NCBI RefSeq assembly: GCF_016863435.1 | Contig: NZ_BOOW01000006.1 | Coordinates: 124,001-188,000, forward strand | Reading direction: 5' to 3' | Length of the DNA stretch: 64,000 nt | Source: Sinosporangium siamense | GTDB taxonomy: Bacteria; Actinomycetota; Actinomycetes; Streptosporangiales; Streptosporangiaceae | Made by a program: the position numbers and the translations under genes | Notes under the pieces: model-generated | What the model was told of the DNA's origin: nothing | What the model saw: the letters and a program-made list of their open reading frames with translations, nothing else | Database searches by the model: none | Shown here: positions 37,542 to 46,150 of the stretch, piece by piece | Numbering within the stretch: position 1 is the first letter of the stretch | Layout of the letters: each line of letters opens with the position of its first letter

Positions 37542-38915
37542 GTGATTCTCGTCAGCGCTGGACTGGTGCTCGCGGCAATCGTGTTGTTGATCGCGGGCAT
37601 CGTGCTGGGCAAGGTCTTCCTGGTCATGTGGTCGATCGTGCTCAGCGTGCTCTCCGCCGTGTTCCTCGTGATCGCGGCACTGCTCTGGCGTCACAAGTTG
37701 TTTCCCGGCGGTGGGCGAGCCGGTGCCCAGGCTCCGGTGACGCCCTCACCGGGGGCTCAGGCGCCGATGGTCCAGGCTCACGCACACGCGGGTGGCTACA
37801 TGGGCGCGCCGACGACGGCGTCGGCGGCCACAGCTCCGATGGTGGGCACAGCCCCCGGCCAGACCGCGACGATCGCACGCACCCACTCCCACCCCTATCC
37901 CTCGGCCGGGCCACTCGGAAGGCCCGCGCCGTCCGGGATCTCCCCGGACGCCATCGTCCTGGTCGTGCCAGGGCGCAAGAGATATCACGTGGCGGGTTGC
38001 CGCCAGCTGCTCGGCAAACAGCTTGAGCAGCTCACTTACGAGGAGGCAAGGGAAGAGGGCTTCACGCCCTGCACCACCTGCCTGCCCGATGCCGCCCTCG
38101 GCGGTCTGCAGACCCCGCCCAGCGCCGAGCCGGACCAGCCCGCAGAGGCCGCGTTCCACTCCCTCGGGCAGCCGGGTGCGACGGAGTCTCAGCCGACGGC
38201 CTCCGCCCCCTCCGGGGCCGCGTTCCCCAGCAGTGGATCCGTGGATTCGCGGGGACCCCTTGATTCGCCCGGTTTCCCTGACAGACCTGGTTTCCCTGAC
38301 TCGCCCAGCTATGCGGCTCCTCCAGAGGCCGCCGGTTCCGTGGCTTCCTCCGGCCCTTCGGCCTCCACGCCTTCCTCCGGCCCCTCCGGTTCTCCAGGGT
38401 CTTCCGGTCCCTCAGGCCCCACCGGCCCCTCAGCGGGTCTCCACCGCTCCACCGACTCCACAGGCCGCCCCGGCTCCGACGTCCCGGCAGACTCCCGGCT
38501 CTCGGGGGCCGAGACCTTCCCGCCGGGCGCAGGCAGACCTGAGCCGCCGGCTGTGGGGCGCTTTGCCGCTCCTATTTCGATCCCTCCGGCTACGTCCAGA
38601 TCCACCGGCGGCTGGTTCGCCAGCAAGAGCCCGGGGGCGGGCCAGCAGGACCCCTCCTCGGCCGCTGAAAGCTACGCTGAAGCCTCATCCGCCCCCGGTC
38701 TAGATATGTTGCCCAATACGGGCGAGTCGGACCCTGTGGCGTCCGCACAGGGCCGCCCCTCCGACCCCGTCAAGGTGATCGTCGGCACCCACCGCTTCCA
38801 CGCCGCCGACTGCCCGCTCATCCGGGCCATGGACGACATCGGCCTGGAATCGACGACCCGCGCCGACGCCGAGAGAGCGGGCCTCACGAAATGTGTGGTC
38901 TGCCTGGATGTGTGA
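37542..38915 (+). CDS. Membrane protein with two Cys/His modules, function unknown
   Basis: I do not recognise a named family. This 457-residue protein has two or three N-terminal hydrophobic segments (residues 1-50), a first module YHVAGCRQLL...PCTTCLP at about residues 145-185, a Ser/Pro/Gly-rich disordered stretch of about 200 residues, and a second module FHAADCPLI...KCVVCLD at the C-terminus. Both modules share the spacing H-x3-C ... C-x2-C, which suggests two copies of one small metal-binding fold. GTG at 37542 with GGGAG 7 bases upstream is preferred to ATG at 37485. The link to divIVA is only positional. Confidence 0.75.
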   Translation: MILVSAGLVLAAIVLLIAGIVLGKVFLVMWSIVLSVLSAVFLVIAALLWRHKLFPGGGRAGAQAPVTPSPGAQAPMVQAHAHAGGYMGAPTTASAATAPMVGTAPGQTATIARTHSHPYPSAGPLGRPAPSGISPDAIVLVVPGRKRYHVAGCRQLLGKQLEQLTYEEAREEGFTPCTTCLPDAALGGLQTPPSAEPDQPAEAAFHSLGQPGATESQPTASAPSGAAFPSSGSVDSRGPLDSPGFPDRPGFPDSPSYAAPPEAAGSVASSGPSASTPSSGPSGSPGSSGPSGPTGPSAGLHRSTDSTGRPGSDVPADSRLSGAETFPPGAGRPEPPAVGRFAAPISIPPATSRSTGGWFASKSPGAGQQDPSSAAESYAEASSAPGLDMLPNTGESDPVASAQGRPSDPVKVIVGTHRFHAADCPLIRAMDDIGLESTTRADAERAGLTKCVVCLDV

Positions 38916-38944
38916 CATATCGGCGTGAGCCACTGAACAAAAGG

Positions 38945-38976
38945 AACCCCCGGACCGTGAAGGTGCCGGGGGTTTT
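38945..38976 (+). terminator. Rho-independent terminator
   Basis: Arms AACCCCCGG (38945-38953) and CCGGGGGTT (38966-38974) pair perfectly and are followed by TT. It lies 29 bases after the stop of the Cys/His-module protein gene. Confidence 0.8.
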
Positions 38977-39080
38977 GGCTATGCGGCCGCAGGTTTTCTC
39001 TGGTGAATCGGGGTCGTTTCCCCTGGGTTGGCGCTGTTGGGTCGGAGCTGACTCTTCCGCCGCATTCAGGGCATTTGCCC

Positions 39081-39575
39081 TTAGACTGCCTCCAAAGCGA
39101 TGAACTCTGGGTGGGATCCAATATCTCTCCCATTCTGGAGAGTGTAGAGAAAGTGCACATAGCAGTGCGCGCCATTGTGGAACTCGACGTCTATGCCGAG
39201 GTTTTCGGGCTTGCCGCCGAATGGCTTGACGCTTCGGATCTCCGAGTTGCCGCTGTTGGTGATCAGTGCGGTGAGATAGGACTTGACATCCCTGGTCAGG
39301 AGCCTGCTGCCGGCCGGGGACAGATCCGGGCGGGGAACGCCGGGCAGAATGTCGCCCTCAACGACTCGCTCGTCTTGGCTGAAGTCGTCGCCGCCGGGAG
39401 GTGAGGCGCGCACGATCTGGAGCAGCACCCTGCCGCCGGTGACGAACTCCAGATCCACTCCGAATGGTTTGCTGCGAAATCCGGCTTCTTTGAAAGTTTG
39501 AACCCTTTTGACCGTTGGGTGGCCATCGCTGCTGAGCATGCTCTTCAAGGCTGATTCGAAGCGTGCTGCCCACAT
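39081..39575 (-). CDS. Hypothetical protein with internal duplication
   Basis: I do not recognise this 164-residue protein. Two segments are alike: KPFGVDLEFVTGGRVLLQIV in the N-terminal half and ENLGIDVEFHNGAHCYVHFL in the C-terminal half, sharing the pattern G-(V/I)-D-(L/V)-E-F-x2-G. No signal peptide or membrane segment is visible. AAGGGAG lies upstream of the ATG. The codon use is visibly less GC-biased than that of its neighbours, so it may be recently acquired. It lies alone, convergent with the Cys/His-module gene and upstream of nothing obvious on its strand. Confidence 0.65.
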   Translation of the reverse strand: MWAARFESALKSMLSSDGHPTVKRVQTFKEAGFRSKPFGVDLEFVTGGRVLLQIVRASPPGGDDFSQDERVVEGDILPGVPRPDLSPAGSRLLTRDVKSYLTALITNSGNSEIRSVKPFGGKPENLGIDVEFHNGAHCYVHFLYTLQNGRDIGSHPEFIALEAV

Positions 39576-39660
39576 GAATGCGATGCTCCCTTGGCAAATC
39601 GCCGGAACCGTTAGCAGGCCTGCAGTCTACTGCGGTCTTCGGTGCAGCCGACGGCGGCAA

Positions 39661-39698
39661 CCAGGGGCTGGGCGGAAAGCGCCGGGCCCAGCCCCTGG
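39661..39698 (-). terminator. Hairpin terminator downstream of ileS
   Basis: Arms CCAGGGGCTGGG (39661-39672) and CCCAGCCCCTGG (39687-39698) pair perfectly over 12 bases with a 14-base loop, 7 bases after the ileS stop. Confidence 0.7.
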
Positions 39699-39704
39699 CA
39701 CACG

Positions 39705-42700
39705 TCAGGCCGGTGTACGGCGGAGCCGGAAGGTCAGGCCGAGGTCGGGGTCGTGGTGGGTGATCTCGTCGAGTCCGGCCGACTCGGCGATGACGTCGGC
39801 GAGGACCTCGGTGGCGATGAGGCCGGACTGGTCGCGAAGTGCGGTGGCCAGTTCCTGGTCCTGCGTCGACCACTGGAGGTCGATCCTGTCGGTGATGGAC
39901 AGCCCCGTCGCCTTGCGTGACTCCTGGACGAGGCGGATCACCTCGCGGGCGAGCCCGGCGCGGCGCAGCTCGGGGGTGATGGCGAGGTCGAGGGCGACCG
40001 TCTCCCCGGTGCCCGTGTCGATCGCCCCGGTCTCGACCGCCCAGCCCGACTTGGGCTGCTCGGTGATGATGACGTCGTCGAGGGTGATTTCGACCTCGCC
40101 GAGGCCGTCGGCGGACAGGGTGACCGGCCCGCCGGCGCGGAGTCGGCCGGCCAGGTCGGTGGGGTCGGCGGCGGCGACGGCGGCGGCGACCGACTTGGTC
40201 TGCGAGCCGAAGCGTTTGCCGAGGGCCCGGAAGTTGGGCTTGACGGTGAAGGAGACCAGGTCGGCGGAGAATCCGGACAGGTTCTCAAGCGTCTGCACGT
40301 TGAGCTCGTCGGCGATCAGCTCCCGCAGGGTGGCGGGAAGCGCGGCCCAGCCGGGCGCGCCGACGAGGGCGCGGCCGAGGGGCTGACGCGTCTTGACGCC
40401 ACCGGCGGCGCGGGCCGAGCGGCCGAGCTCCACAAGGCGGCGGACGAGGGCCATCTGCTCGGAGAGGGCGGTGTCGAGCAGCTCATGCCGTGTCTCGGGC
40501 CAGGTGGCGAGGTGCACCGAGGCAGGGGCGTCGGCGGCGCGCAGCACACCCCACACATAGTCGGTGAGGAACGGCACGATCGGCGCCATCAGCTTGCTGA
40601 CCGTCGTGAGGCACTCGTAGAGCGTGGCGAAGGCCGACGTCTCACCGGACCAGAAGCGGCGGCGGGAACGTCGGACATACCAGTTGGAGAGGTCGTCGAG
40701 GAACTCGGTGATGCGCCGCCCGGCACGCGCGCTGTCGAACTCGTCCAGGGAGGCGGTGACCTCGGCCACGGTGCGGTGGAGCTCGGCGAGGGCCCACCGG
40801 TCGATCAGCGGGCGGTCGGCCGGGGCGGGCGCCTCGGCCAGCTTGTCGGGCGTCCAGGACTCGGCGTTGGCATAGAGGGTGAAGAAGGAGGTGGTGTTCC
40901 AGTAGGTCAGCAGGACCTTCCTGACGATCTCCTCCAGCATGTGGTGGCCGACGCGCCGGGGCGCCCAGGGGGAGCCGGAGACGGTCATGAACCACCGCAG
41001 GGCGTCGGCGCCGTGCTCGTCCATCAGCGGGATGGGCCGCAGGACGTTGCCGAGGTGCTTGCTCATCTTGCGCCCGTCCTCGGCGAGGATGAGGCCGAGG
41101 CACAGGACGTTCTCGTAGGAGGAGCGGTCGAAGACGAGTGTGCCGACCGCCATCATCGAGTAGAACCAGCCGCGGGTCTGGTCGATGGCCTCGCAGATGA
41201 ACTGCCCGGGGTAGGCCTGCTCGAACTCGTCCTTGTTGATGTGCGGCGCGCCCCACTGGGCGAACGGCATGGCCCCCGAGTCATACCAGACGTCGATCAC
41301 GTCGGGCACACGGTGGGCCTGCTCGCCGCAGTCGGGGCAGGCGAAGGCGATGTCGTCGACGAAGGGCCGGTGCGGGTCGAGCCCGGTGAGGTCGGTCCCG
41401 GCCAGCTCGCCGAGTTCCTTGAGCGAGCCGACGCAGGTCACGTGGCTCTCGTCGGCCGAGCACACCCACAGCGGGAGCGGCGTGCCCCAGTATCGCGAGC
41501 GGGAGAGCGACCAGTCGACGTTGTTGCGCAGCCACTCGCCATAGCGGCCGTGCTTGATCGTCTCGGGGTGCCAGTTGGTCTTCTCGTTCTCGGCGAACAG
41601 CCGCTCCTTGATCGCGGTGGTCCGGATGTACCACGCGGGGAGCGCGTAGTAGAGCAGCGCGGTGTGGCACCGCCAGCAGTGGGGGTAGCTGTGCTCGAAG
41701 TGGTCGCCGCGGAACAGCAGCCCGCGCTCGCGAAGGTCGGCGGTGAGGGTCTCGTCGGCCTCCTTGAAGAAGACGCCGCCGACGAGCGGCACCTCGGCGA
41801 GGAAACGCCCGTCGGGGCCGATCGGGTTGACGACCGGCATGCCGTACTTCTTGCAGACCATCATGTCGTCCGCGCCGAAGGCGGGGGCCTGGTGGACGAG
41901 GCCGGTGCCGTCCTCGACCGTCACATAGTCGGCCAGCACGACATAGTGCGCGCCCGGGATGTCGACGAGCTCGAACGGCCGCGAGTAGGGCGTGTGCTCA
42001 AGCTCGGTGCCCGGCACCCGCTCACGCACGGACCAGCCCTCGCCGAGCGCGGCGCCGAGCAGCGGCTCGGCCACGACGACCGGCCTCTCGCCGTCCTTCT
42101 CGGCGACGACGTAGGTCACCTCGGGGTGTACGGCGACAGCCGTGTTGGACACCAGCGTCCATGGGGTGGTGGTCCAGATGAGCAGGTCGACGCCGGAGAG
42201 GCGGCCCTCGGTCACCGGCATGCGCACGTAGACCGACGGGCTGGTCACCGTCTCGTAGCCGCCGGGCTGGCCGAGCTCGTGGTCGGACAGGCCGGTGCCG
42301 CAGCGGGGGCAGTAGGGGGTGATCCGGAAGTCGCGGAAGAGCAGGCCCTTGTCCCAGATGACCTTGAGCGACCACCAGACGGACTCGACGTAGGCGGGGT
42401 CCATCGTGCGGTAGGCCTGGGTGGTGTCCACCCAGTAGCCCATGCGCTCGGTCATCTCCTCGAACGCGTCCACGTGGCGCAGGACCGACTCGCGGCAGCG
42501 CTGGTTGAACTCGGCGATGCCGTACGCCTCGATCTCGGGCTTGCCCGACAGGCCGAGCTCCTTTTCCACGGCGACCTCGACGGGCAGCCCGTGGCAGTCC
42601 CACCCGGCCCGGCGCGGCACGTGGTAGCCCCGCATGGACTTGTAGCGCGGGAAGAGGTCCTTGAACACCCGGGCCTCGACGTGGTGCACGCCCGGCAGGC

Positions 42701-42866
42701 CGTTGGCGGTCGGGGGGCCCTCGTAGAAGACCCACGACGGGCCGCCGGCGTTCTGGTCCATCGAACGCTCGAAGACCTTGCCCTCGCGCCAGCGGTCGAG
42801 CATCTCCCGCTCCATGGCGGGCAGATCGACCGAGGCGGGGAGCTGGGAGAAGTAATGGGAAGACAT
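39705..42866 (-). CDS. ileS: Isoleucyl-tRNA synthetase
   Basis: This 1053-residue class I synthetase charges tRNA-Ile. The first nucleotide-binding motif is PPTANGLPGVHHVEAR, in which HHVEA replaces the classical HIGH sequence; KMSKH serves as the KMSKS motif. GYHVPRRAGWDCHGLPVE, the editing-domain TTTPWTLVSNTA and the WFYSMMAVGTLVF segment are also present. This form belongs to the eukaryote-like IleRS group, which is typical of actinobacteria and generally less sensitive to mupirocin. ATG at 42866 was chosen because its SD GGAGG lies 10 bases upstream and is the one masked in the T-box leader; the first codon at 42884 lies inside that SD. Confidence 0.96.
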   Translation of the reverse strand: MSSHYFSQLPASVDLPAMEREMLDRWREGKVFERSMDQNAGGPSWVFYEGPPTANGLPGVHHVEARVFKDLFPRYKSMRGYHVPRRAGWDCHGLPVEVAVEKELGLSGKPEIEAYGIAEFNQRCRESVLRHVDAFEEMTERMGYWVDTTQAYRTMDPAYVESVWWSLKVIWDKGLLFRDFRITPYCPRCGTGLSDHELGQPGGYETVTSPSVYVRMPVTEGRLSGVDLLIWTTTPWTLVSNTAVAVHPEVTYVVAEKDGERPVVVAEPLLGAALGEGWSVRERVPGTELEHTPYSRPFELVDIPGAHYVVLADYVTVEDGTGLVHQAPAFGADDMMVCKKYGMPVVNPIGPDGRFLAEVPLVGGVFFKEADETLTADLRERGLLFRGDHFEHSYPHCWRCHTALLYYALPAWYIRTTAIKERLFAENEKTNWHPETIKHGRYGEWLRNNVDWSLSRSRYWGTPLPLWVCSADESHVTCVGSLKELGELAGTDLTGLDPHRPFVDDIAFACPDCGEQAHRVPDVIDVWYDSGAMPFAQWGAPHINKDEFEQAYPGQFICEAIDQTRGWFYSMMAVGTLVFDRSSYENVLCLGLILAEDGRKMSKHLGNVLRPIPLMDEHGADALRWFMTVSGSPWAPRRVGHHMLEEIVRKVLLTYWNTTSFFTLYANAESWTPDKLAEAPAPADRPLIDRWALAELHRTVAEVTASLDEFDSARAGRRITEFLDDLSNWYVRRSRRRFWSGETSAFATLYECLTTVSKLMAPIVPFLTDYVWGVLRAADAPASVHLATWPETRHELLDTALSEQMALVRRLVELGRSARAAGGVKTRQPLGRALVGAPGWAALPATLRELIADELNVQTLENLSGFSADLVSFTVKPNFRALGKRFGSQTKSVAAAVAAADPTDLAGRLRAGGPVTLSADGLGEVEITLDDVIITEQPKSGWAVETGAIDTGTGETVALDLAITPELRRAGLAREVIRLVQESRKATGLSITDRIDLQWSTQDQELATALRDQSGLIATEVLADVIAESAGLDEITHHDPDLGLTFRLRRTPA

Positions 42867-43142
42867 CGCGGGCGGGACCTCCACGCCGAAAGCTCAAACC
42901 GACTTTTCGCGTGGAGGGACGAGACCGGACCGGCCCCGCGGTACCACCCTCCTTGGCGTCAAAGGTGCGGATGTGGCCTGTGACGCCCTCTTGTTTGGGG
43001 TGTGCTGCCGGGTCTACCGGGCCTGGACGGGCAGGCCTTTCTTCCGGCGGCTCCGGGGTGATCTTCGGCCCGGCCTCCGCCCCGGGCTCGCACCGTCCCC
43101 GGGTCGCTCATGCGGGCGGCACAGGGCCTACTCGTCCCCATC
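42867..43142 (-). ncRNA. Isoleucine T-box riboswitch (leader of ileS)
   Basis: Read on the minus strand, the leader starts near GATGGGGACGAGTAGG (43142 downwards). It carries an ATC isoleucine specifier in GAAGATCACC (ATC at 43062-43060) and contains the T-box TGGTACCGCGG (42946-42936). After it, CCTCCACGC (42917-42909) can pair with GCGTGGAGG (42886-42878), which holds the ileS Shine-Dalgarno sequence. This is the layout of actinobacterial translational (class II, short stem I) T-boxes: uncharged tRNA-Ile pairs with specifier and T-box, frees the SD and turns on ileS. Confidence 0.92.
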
Positions 43143-43317
43143 AACGCCTTGCAGCTTTACACGATAACGCACCCGTAGCAGCACTGTGGCGCGGTCACGG
43201 CCGCCAGCCGGTGTGGGCAGAAGTAACGACAAAGTCCTGCAAAGTATGGGTAATGGTGATGAGACGCTGAAGAGGGTGGGTCATCGTACGGGAGTGGTAA
43301 ATGTTACGGCGGGTCGT

Positions 43318-43346
43318 TTGCCGTTCTGTTATGAGCGACCTATGCT
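43318..43346 (+). promoter_or_regulatory. Probable promoter of the traR/dksA-like gene
   Basis: TTGCCG (43318-43323) and TATGCT (43341-43346) are separated by 17 bases. Transcription would start near 43353, about 50 bases before the ATG. The preceding stretch back to the ileS leader shows no gene. Confidence 0.45.
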
Positions 43347-43405
43347 CTCGGCACCCGTTGAAAGCACACCGGTGAGACGGGAACGGCACAGCTAGGAGGC
43401 AGGCC

Positions 43406-43825
43406 ATGGCCGCGAGCACGCGCACCACCGCGAAGAGAGCCGGCGACGGCTCGACGACCCCCCTTGAAGGCTGGACCGCAGGCGAGCTCGCCGAAGTCCG
43501 CCAGGCTTTGGCCAAGGAAGTCGAGGACCTGAGGGCCGACATCGCGCGGGCCGAGTCGGAGATCGCCTCCGGCGACATGTCCGAGGGCGCGGGCGACGAC
43601 CAGGCCGACGCCGGGGCCAAGACCTATGAGCGGGAACGTGAGATCGCCCTTACCCTGAATTCGCGCGACCTGCTCGCGCAGAACGAGCGGGCGATCGCCC
43701 GGATCGACGCAGGGACCTATGGAGTGTGCGAATCGTGCCACAAGCCGATCGGCAAGGAACGCCTTCGAGCGTTCCCGAGGGCGACGCTGTGCGTGGCCTG
43801 CAAGCAGCGGGAGGAGCGCCGCTGA
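43406..43825 (+). CDS. TraR/DksA family C4 zinc finger protein
   Basis: This 139-residue protein has a helical coiled-coil region (ELAEVRQALAKEVEDLRADI) and a C-terminal zinc finger GVCESCHKPIGKERLRAFPR with a second pair in LCVACK. DksA proteins enter the RNA polymerase secondary channel and modulate initiation; the short actinobacterial versions may differ. TAGGAGG precedes the ATG. lspA follows with no real gap, and a similar order (traR-lspA-rluD) is common in actinobacteria. Confidence 0.88.
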   Translation: MAASTRTTAKRAGDGSTTPLEGWTAGELAEVRQALAKEVEDLRADIARAESEIASGDMSEGAGDDQADAGAKTYEREREIALTLNSRDLLAQNERAIARIDAGTYGVCESCHKPIGKERLRAFPRATLCVACKQREERR

Positions 43826-43878
43826 GCGGCGCGCCGGGCGACGACGCCGGGAGCGGCGGAACGGGCGGCACGGACGAC

Positions 43879-44481
43879 GTGACGCGCCCCGGCGCTCCCG
43901 GTGAGACGACGGCGCGGGAGACACCACCCTCCGCAGGAGGGCCCGCCAGGAGGCGGCTCGGCCTGCTCGCGATCATCGCTGTGGTCATCTACCTCTCCGA
44001 TCTCGCCTCCAAGATCCTTGTGGTGGAGACCATCGAGGACCGCCCCCCGGTCGTGCTGATCGACGGGCTGCTCCAGTTCCGCGTCATCCGCAACCCCGGT
44101 GCGGCCTTCAGCATCGGCACCGGGCTGACGCTGGTGCTCACCCTCATCGCGATCGGCGTGGTCATCGCGATCCTGCGCACCGCCAAAAACCTCCGCAGCC
44201 TCCCCTGGGCGGTGACCCTCGGGTTGCTCCTCGGCGGCGCGCTCGGCAACCTCACCGACCGCATCTTCCGCTCGCCCGGCGTGCTTGAGGGCCACGTGGT
44301 CGACTTCGTCGAGGTCTTCCCCGGCCACTTCCCGATCTTCAACGTGGCCGACTCCTCGATCGTCTGCGGCGGCATCCTCGCGGTCTTCCTCGCGTGGCGG
44401 GGCTACCAGATCGACGGCACCCGCGACACGGGCGGCTCCAAGGGCAAATCCGCCGCGGCGAAGGATGAGGACAATGGCTGA
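43879..44481 (+). CDS. lspA: Lipoprotein signal peptidase
   Basis: This integral membrane aspartic protease (about 200 residues from this start) cleaves prolipoprotein signal peptides. It has four hydrophobic helices and motifs [23 protein letters not shown] with one catalytic Asp, [10 protein letters not shown] and [12 protein letters not shown] with the second. The start is uncertain: GTG at 43879 gives a short polar tail; the frame is open upstream to ATG 43726, and a CTG at 43822 overlaps the traR stop with GGGAGGAG 5 bases before it. The 3' end overlaps the rluD-like gene by 8 bases. Confidence 0.9.
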   Translation: MTRPGAPGETTARETPPSAGGPARRRLGLLAIIAVVIYLSDLASKILVVETIEDRPPVVLIDGLLQFRVIRNPGAAFSIGTGLTLVLTLIAIGVVIAILRTAKNLRSLPWAVTLGLLLGGALGNLTDRIFRSPGVLEGHVVDFVEVFPGHFPIFNVADSSIVCGGILAVFLAWRGYQIDGTRDTGGSKGKSAAAKDEDNG

Positions 44482-45403
44482 TCAGCGTAGTCTCCCCGTC
44501 CCCGACGGCCTCGCCGGCGAGCGGCTCGACGCCGCCCTGGCCCGCCTGTTCGGCTTCTCCCGCACCCGCGCCGCCGAGTTGATCACCGACGGCGACGTGC
44601 TCGTCGACGGCGTGGCCGCGGCCAAGTCCGACCGAGTGCACGCGGGCTCGTGGCTCGACGTCACCCTGCCGCCGCCGCCCACCGCCCCCATGCCGATAGC
44701 CGAGCCCGTGCCCGGCATGAAGATCATCTATGAGGACTCCGATCTCGTCGTCGTCGACAAGCCGATCGGCGTCGCCGCCCACCCGACGGTCGGCTGGACC
44801 GGCCACACCGTCCTCGGCGGCCTGCTCGGCGCCGGCCACACCGTGGCCACCAGCGGCGCCGCCGAGCGCCAGGGCATCGTGCACCGCCTCGACGCCAACA
44901 CGACGGGCGCCATGGTCGTCGCCAAGAGCGAGGTGGCCTACTCGCTGCTCAAGCGGGCCTTCAAGGAGCGCCGCGTCGAAAAGCGCTACCACGCCCTCGT
45001 GCAGGGCCACCTCGACCCGCTGCGCGGCACCGTGGACGCCCCCATCGACCGGCACCCCTCCGGCGACGGCCGCTTCGCGGTGGTGGCCGGCGGCAAGCCG
45101 TCGATCACGCACTACGACACGATCGAGGCGTTCCGGGCGGCCTCCCTGCTGGACATCGGCCTCGAGACCGGGCGCACCCACCAGATCCGCGTGCACATGG
45201 CGGCCCTGCGCCACCCGTGCGTCGGCGACCTCATGTACGGCGCGGACCCGACGCTGGCCGCCCGCCTCAAGGTCGGCCGGCAGTGGCTCCACGCGGTCTC
45301 GCTCAGCTTCGAGCACCCGACCCTGGGCGAGTGGGTGTCGTTCACGAGCGACTATCCCGACGACCTCGCCGGCGCCCTCGACAGGGCCGGCCGCGAGTCC
45401 TGA
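44474..45403 (+). CDS. RluD-like 23S rRNA pseudouridine synthase
   Basis: This 309-residue RluA-family pseudouridine synthase has an N-terminal S4 RNA-binding domain ([20 protein letters not shown]) and a catalytic domain with [16 protein letters not shown], where Asp140 is the nucleophile. The family segments [28 protein letters not shown] and VGDLMYG follow. RluD-type enzymes modify helix 69 of 23S rRNA; exact sites are inferred. ATG at 44474 lies inside the lspA end, after GGATGAGG. Confidence 0.9.
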   Translation: MADQRSLPVPDGLAGERLDAALARLFGFSRTRAAELITDGDVLVDGVAAAKSDRVHAGSWLDVTLPPPPTAPMPIAEPVPGMKIIYEDSDLVVVDKPIGVAAHPTVGWTGHTVLGGLLGAGHTVATSGAAERQGIVHRLDANTTGAMVVAKSEVAYSLLKRAFKERRVEKRYHALVQGHLDPLRGTVDAPIDRHPSGDGRFAVVAGGKPSITHYDTIEAFRAASLLDIGLETGRTHQIRVHMAALRHPCVGDLMYGADPTLAARLKVGRQWLHAVSLSFEHPTLGEWVSFTSDYPDDLAGALDRAGRES

Positions 45404-45412
45404 CGGGGCGGC

Positions 45413-46150
45413 TCAGGGGGTGCCGGGGGAGTTCTCGGTGCGAGGCACCTTCCGGCTCCGCTCAGGCGCCGGCGCCCGGCCTTCGGCGCCGGGCGCCTGA
45501 CTCCCGAAGCGGAAGGTCCGGGCGAAGTTCTGGAAGAAGTGCAGGTCCCGGCTCCACTCGGCGTCGGGCACCCGCCAATAGAGCGCAAAATGCCGTCCGT
45601 CCGCTGTGCGGAACCCTCGGTCGATCACCCGCACAGTGCCGTCCGCCGTGCTCTCGAAGGTGAACTCCCAGTCGGCCGCCGGGCGGCCGAGGTAGGTCAG
45701 CGGCCTGATCCCGATCCGGCGATAACCGGGCAGCCCCTTCTCAGCCAGGATCGTCTTCTCCAGCTCCTCCCAGGCGGCCACCTGATCGTCCTGGGGGTTC
45801 TCCGGCGTGGCCCACTCCACCCAGAGGAAGCCGTTGCTCCCCTTCCCCCGGATCTCCACCCTGGGCCGCTCAGGGTCGTCCACGGCGGTCCATCCCTTCG
45901 GAACGGCCAGCGAGAACCCCTGCGGGTGGCGATAGGACACCCACCCCTTCGGGATGAACGCCTCGCGCGGGGTGGCGGTGACCGTCACGCGGGCCTGTGC
46001 CGTACGCGTCGGCGACGGCAGGGGCTCGGGTTCGGCGGTCCCGACGGGCACGATCATGGACTCCTGCTCCGTGGACCTCCCGCCCCAGTAGAGGAGCCCG
46101 AAGACCGCCGCCGCCGCGACCAATGCCAGCGACACGGTGATCGCCGTCAC
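45413..46150 (-). CDS. Membrane-anchored extracellular domain protein: detached C-terminal half of a receptor kinase
   Basis: From GTG at 46150 this frame encodes 245 residues: an N-terminal membrane helix (TAITVSLALVAAAAVFGLLY), a Pro/Thr linker, and a domain of about 150 residues. The domain matches the C-terminus of the larger kinase downstream: IPKGWVSYRHPQGFSLAVPKGW, AADWEFTFES, RVIDRGFRT, FALYWRV and FFQNFARTFRFG. The kinase catalytic domain is in another frame immediately upstream; its TGA stop overlaps this GTG as GTGA. The same frame continues upstream as juxtamembrane-like RPAGRLRRTALLV, which argues that one kinase gene was broken by a frameshift. No SD precedes the GTG. Confidence 0.6.
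   Translation of the reverse strand: MTAITVSLALVAAAAVFGLLYWGGRSTEQESMIVPVGTAEPEPLPSPTRTAQARVTVTATPREAFIPKGWVSYRHPQGFSLAVPKGWTAVDDPERPRVEIRGKGSNGFLWVEWATPENPQDDQVAAWEELEKTILAEKGLPGYRRIGIRPLTYLGRPAADWEFTFESTADGTVRVIDRGFRTADGRHFALYWRVPDAEWSRDLHFFQNFARTFRFGSQAPGAEGRAPAPERSRKVPRTENSPGTP

Noticed and set aside
40485-42983. 832-codon plus-strand frame opposite ileS
   Set aside because: Antisense shadow of ileS; it also runs across the T-box leader.
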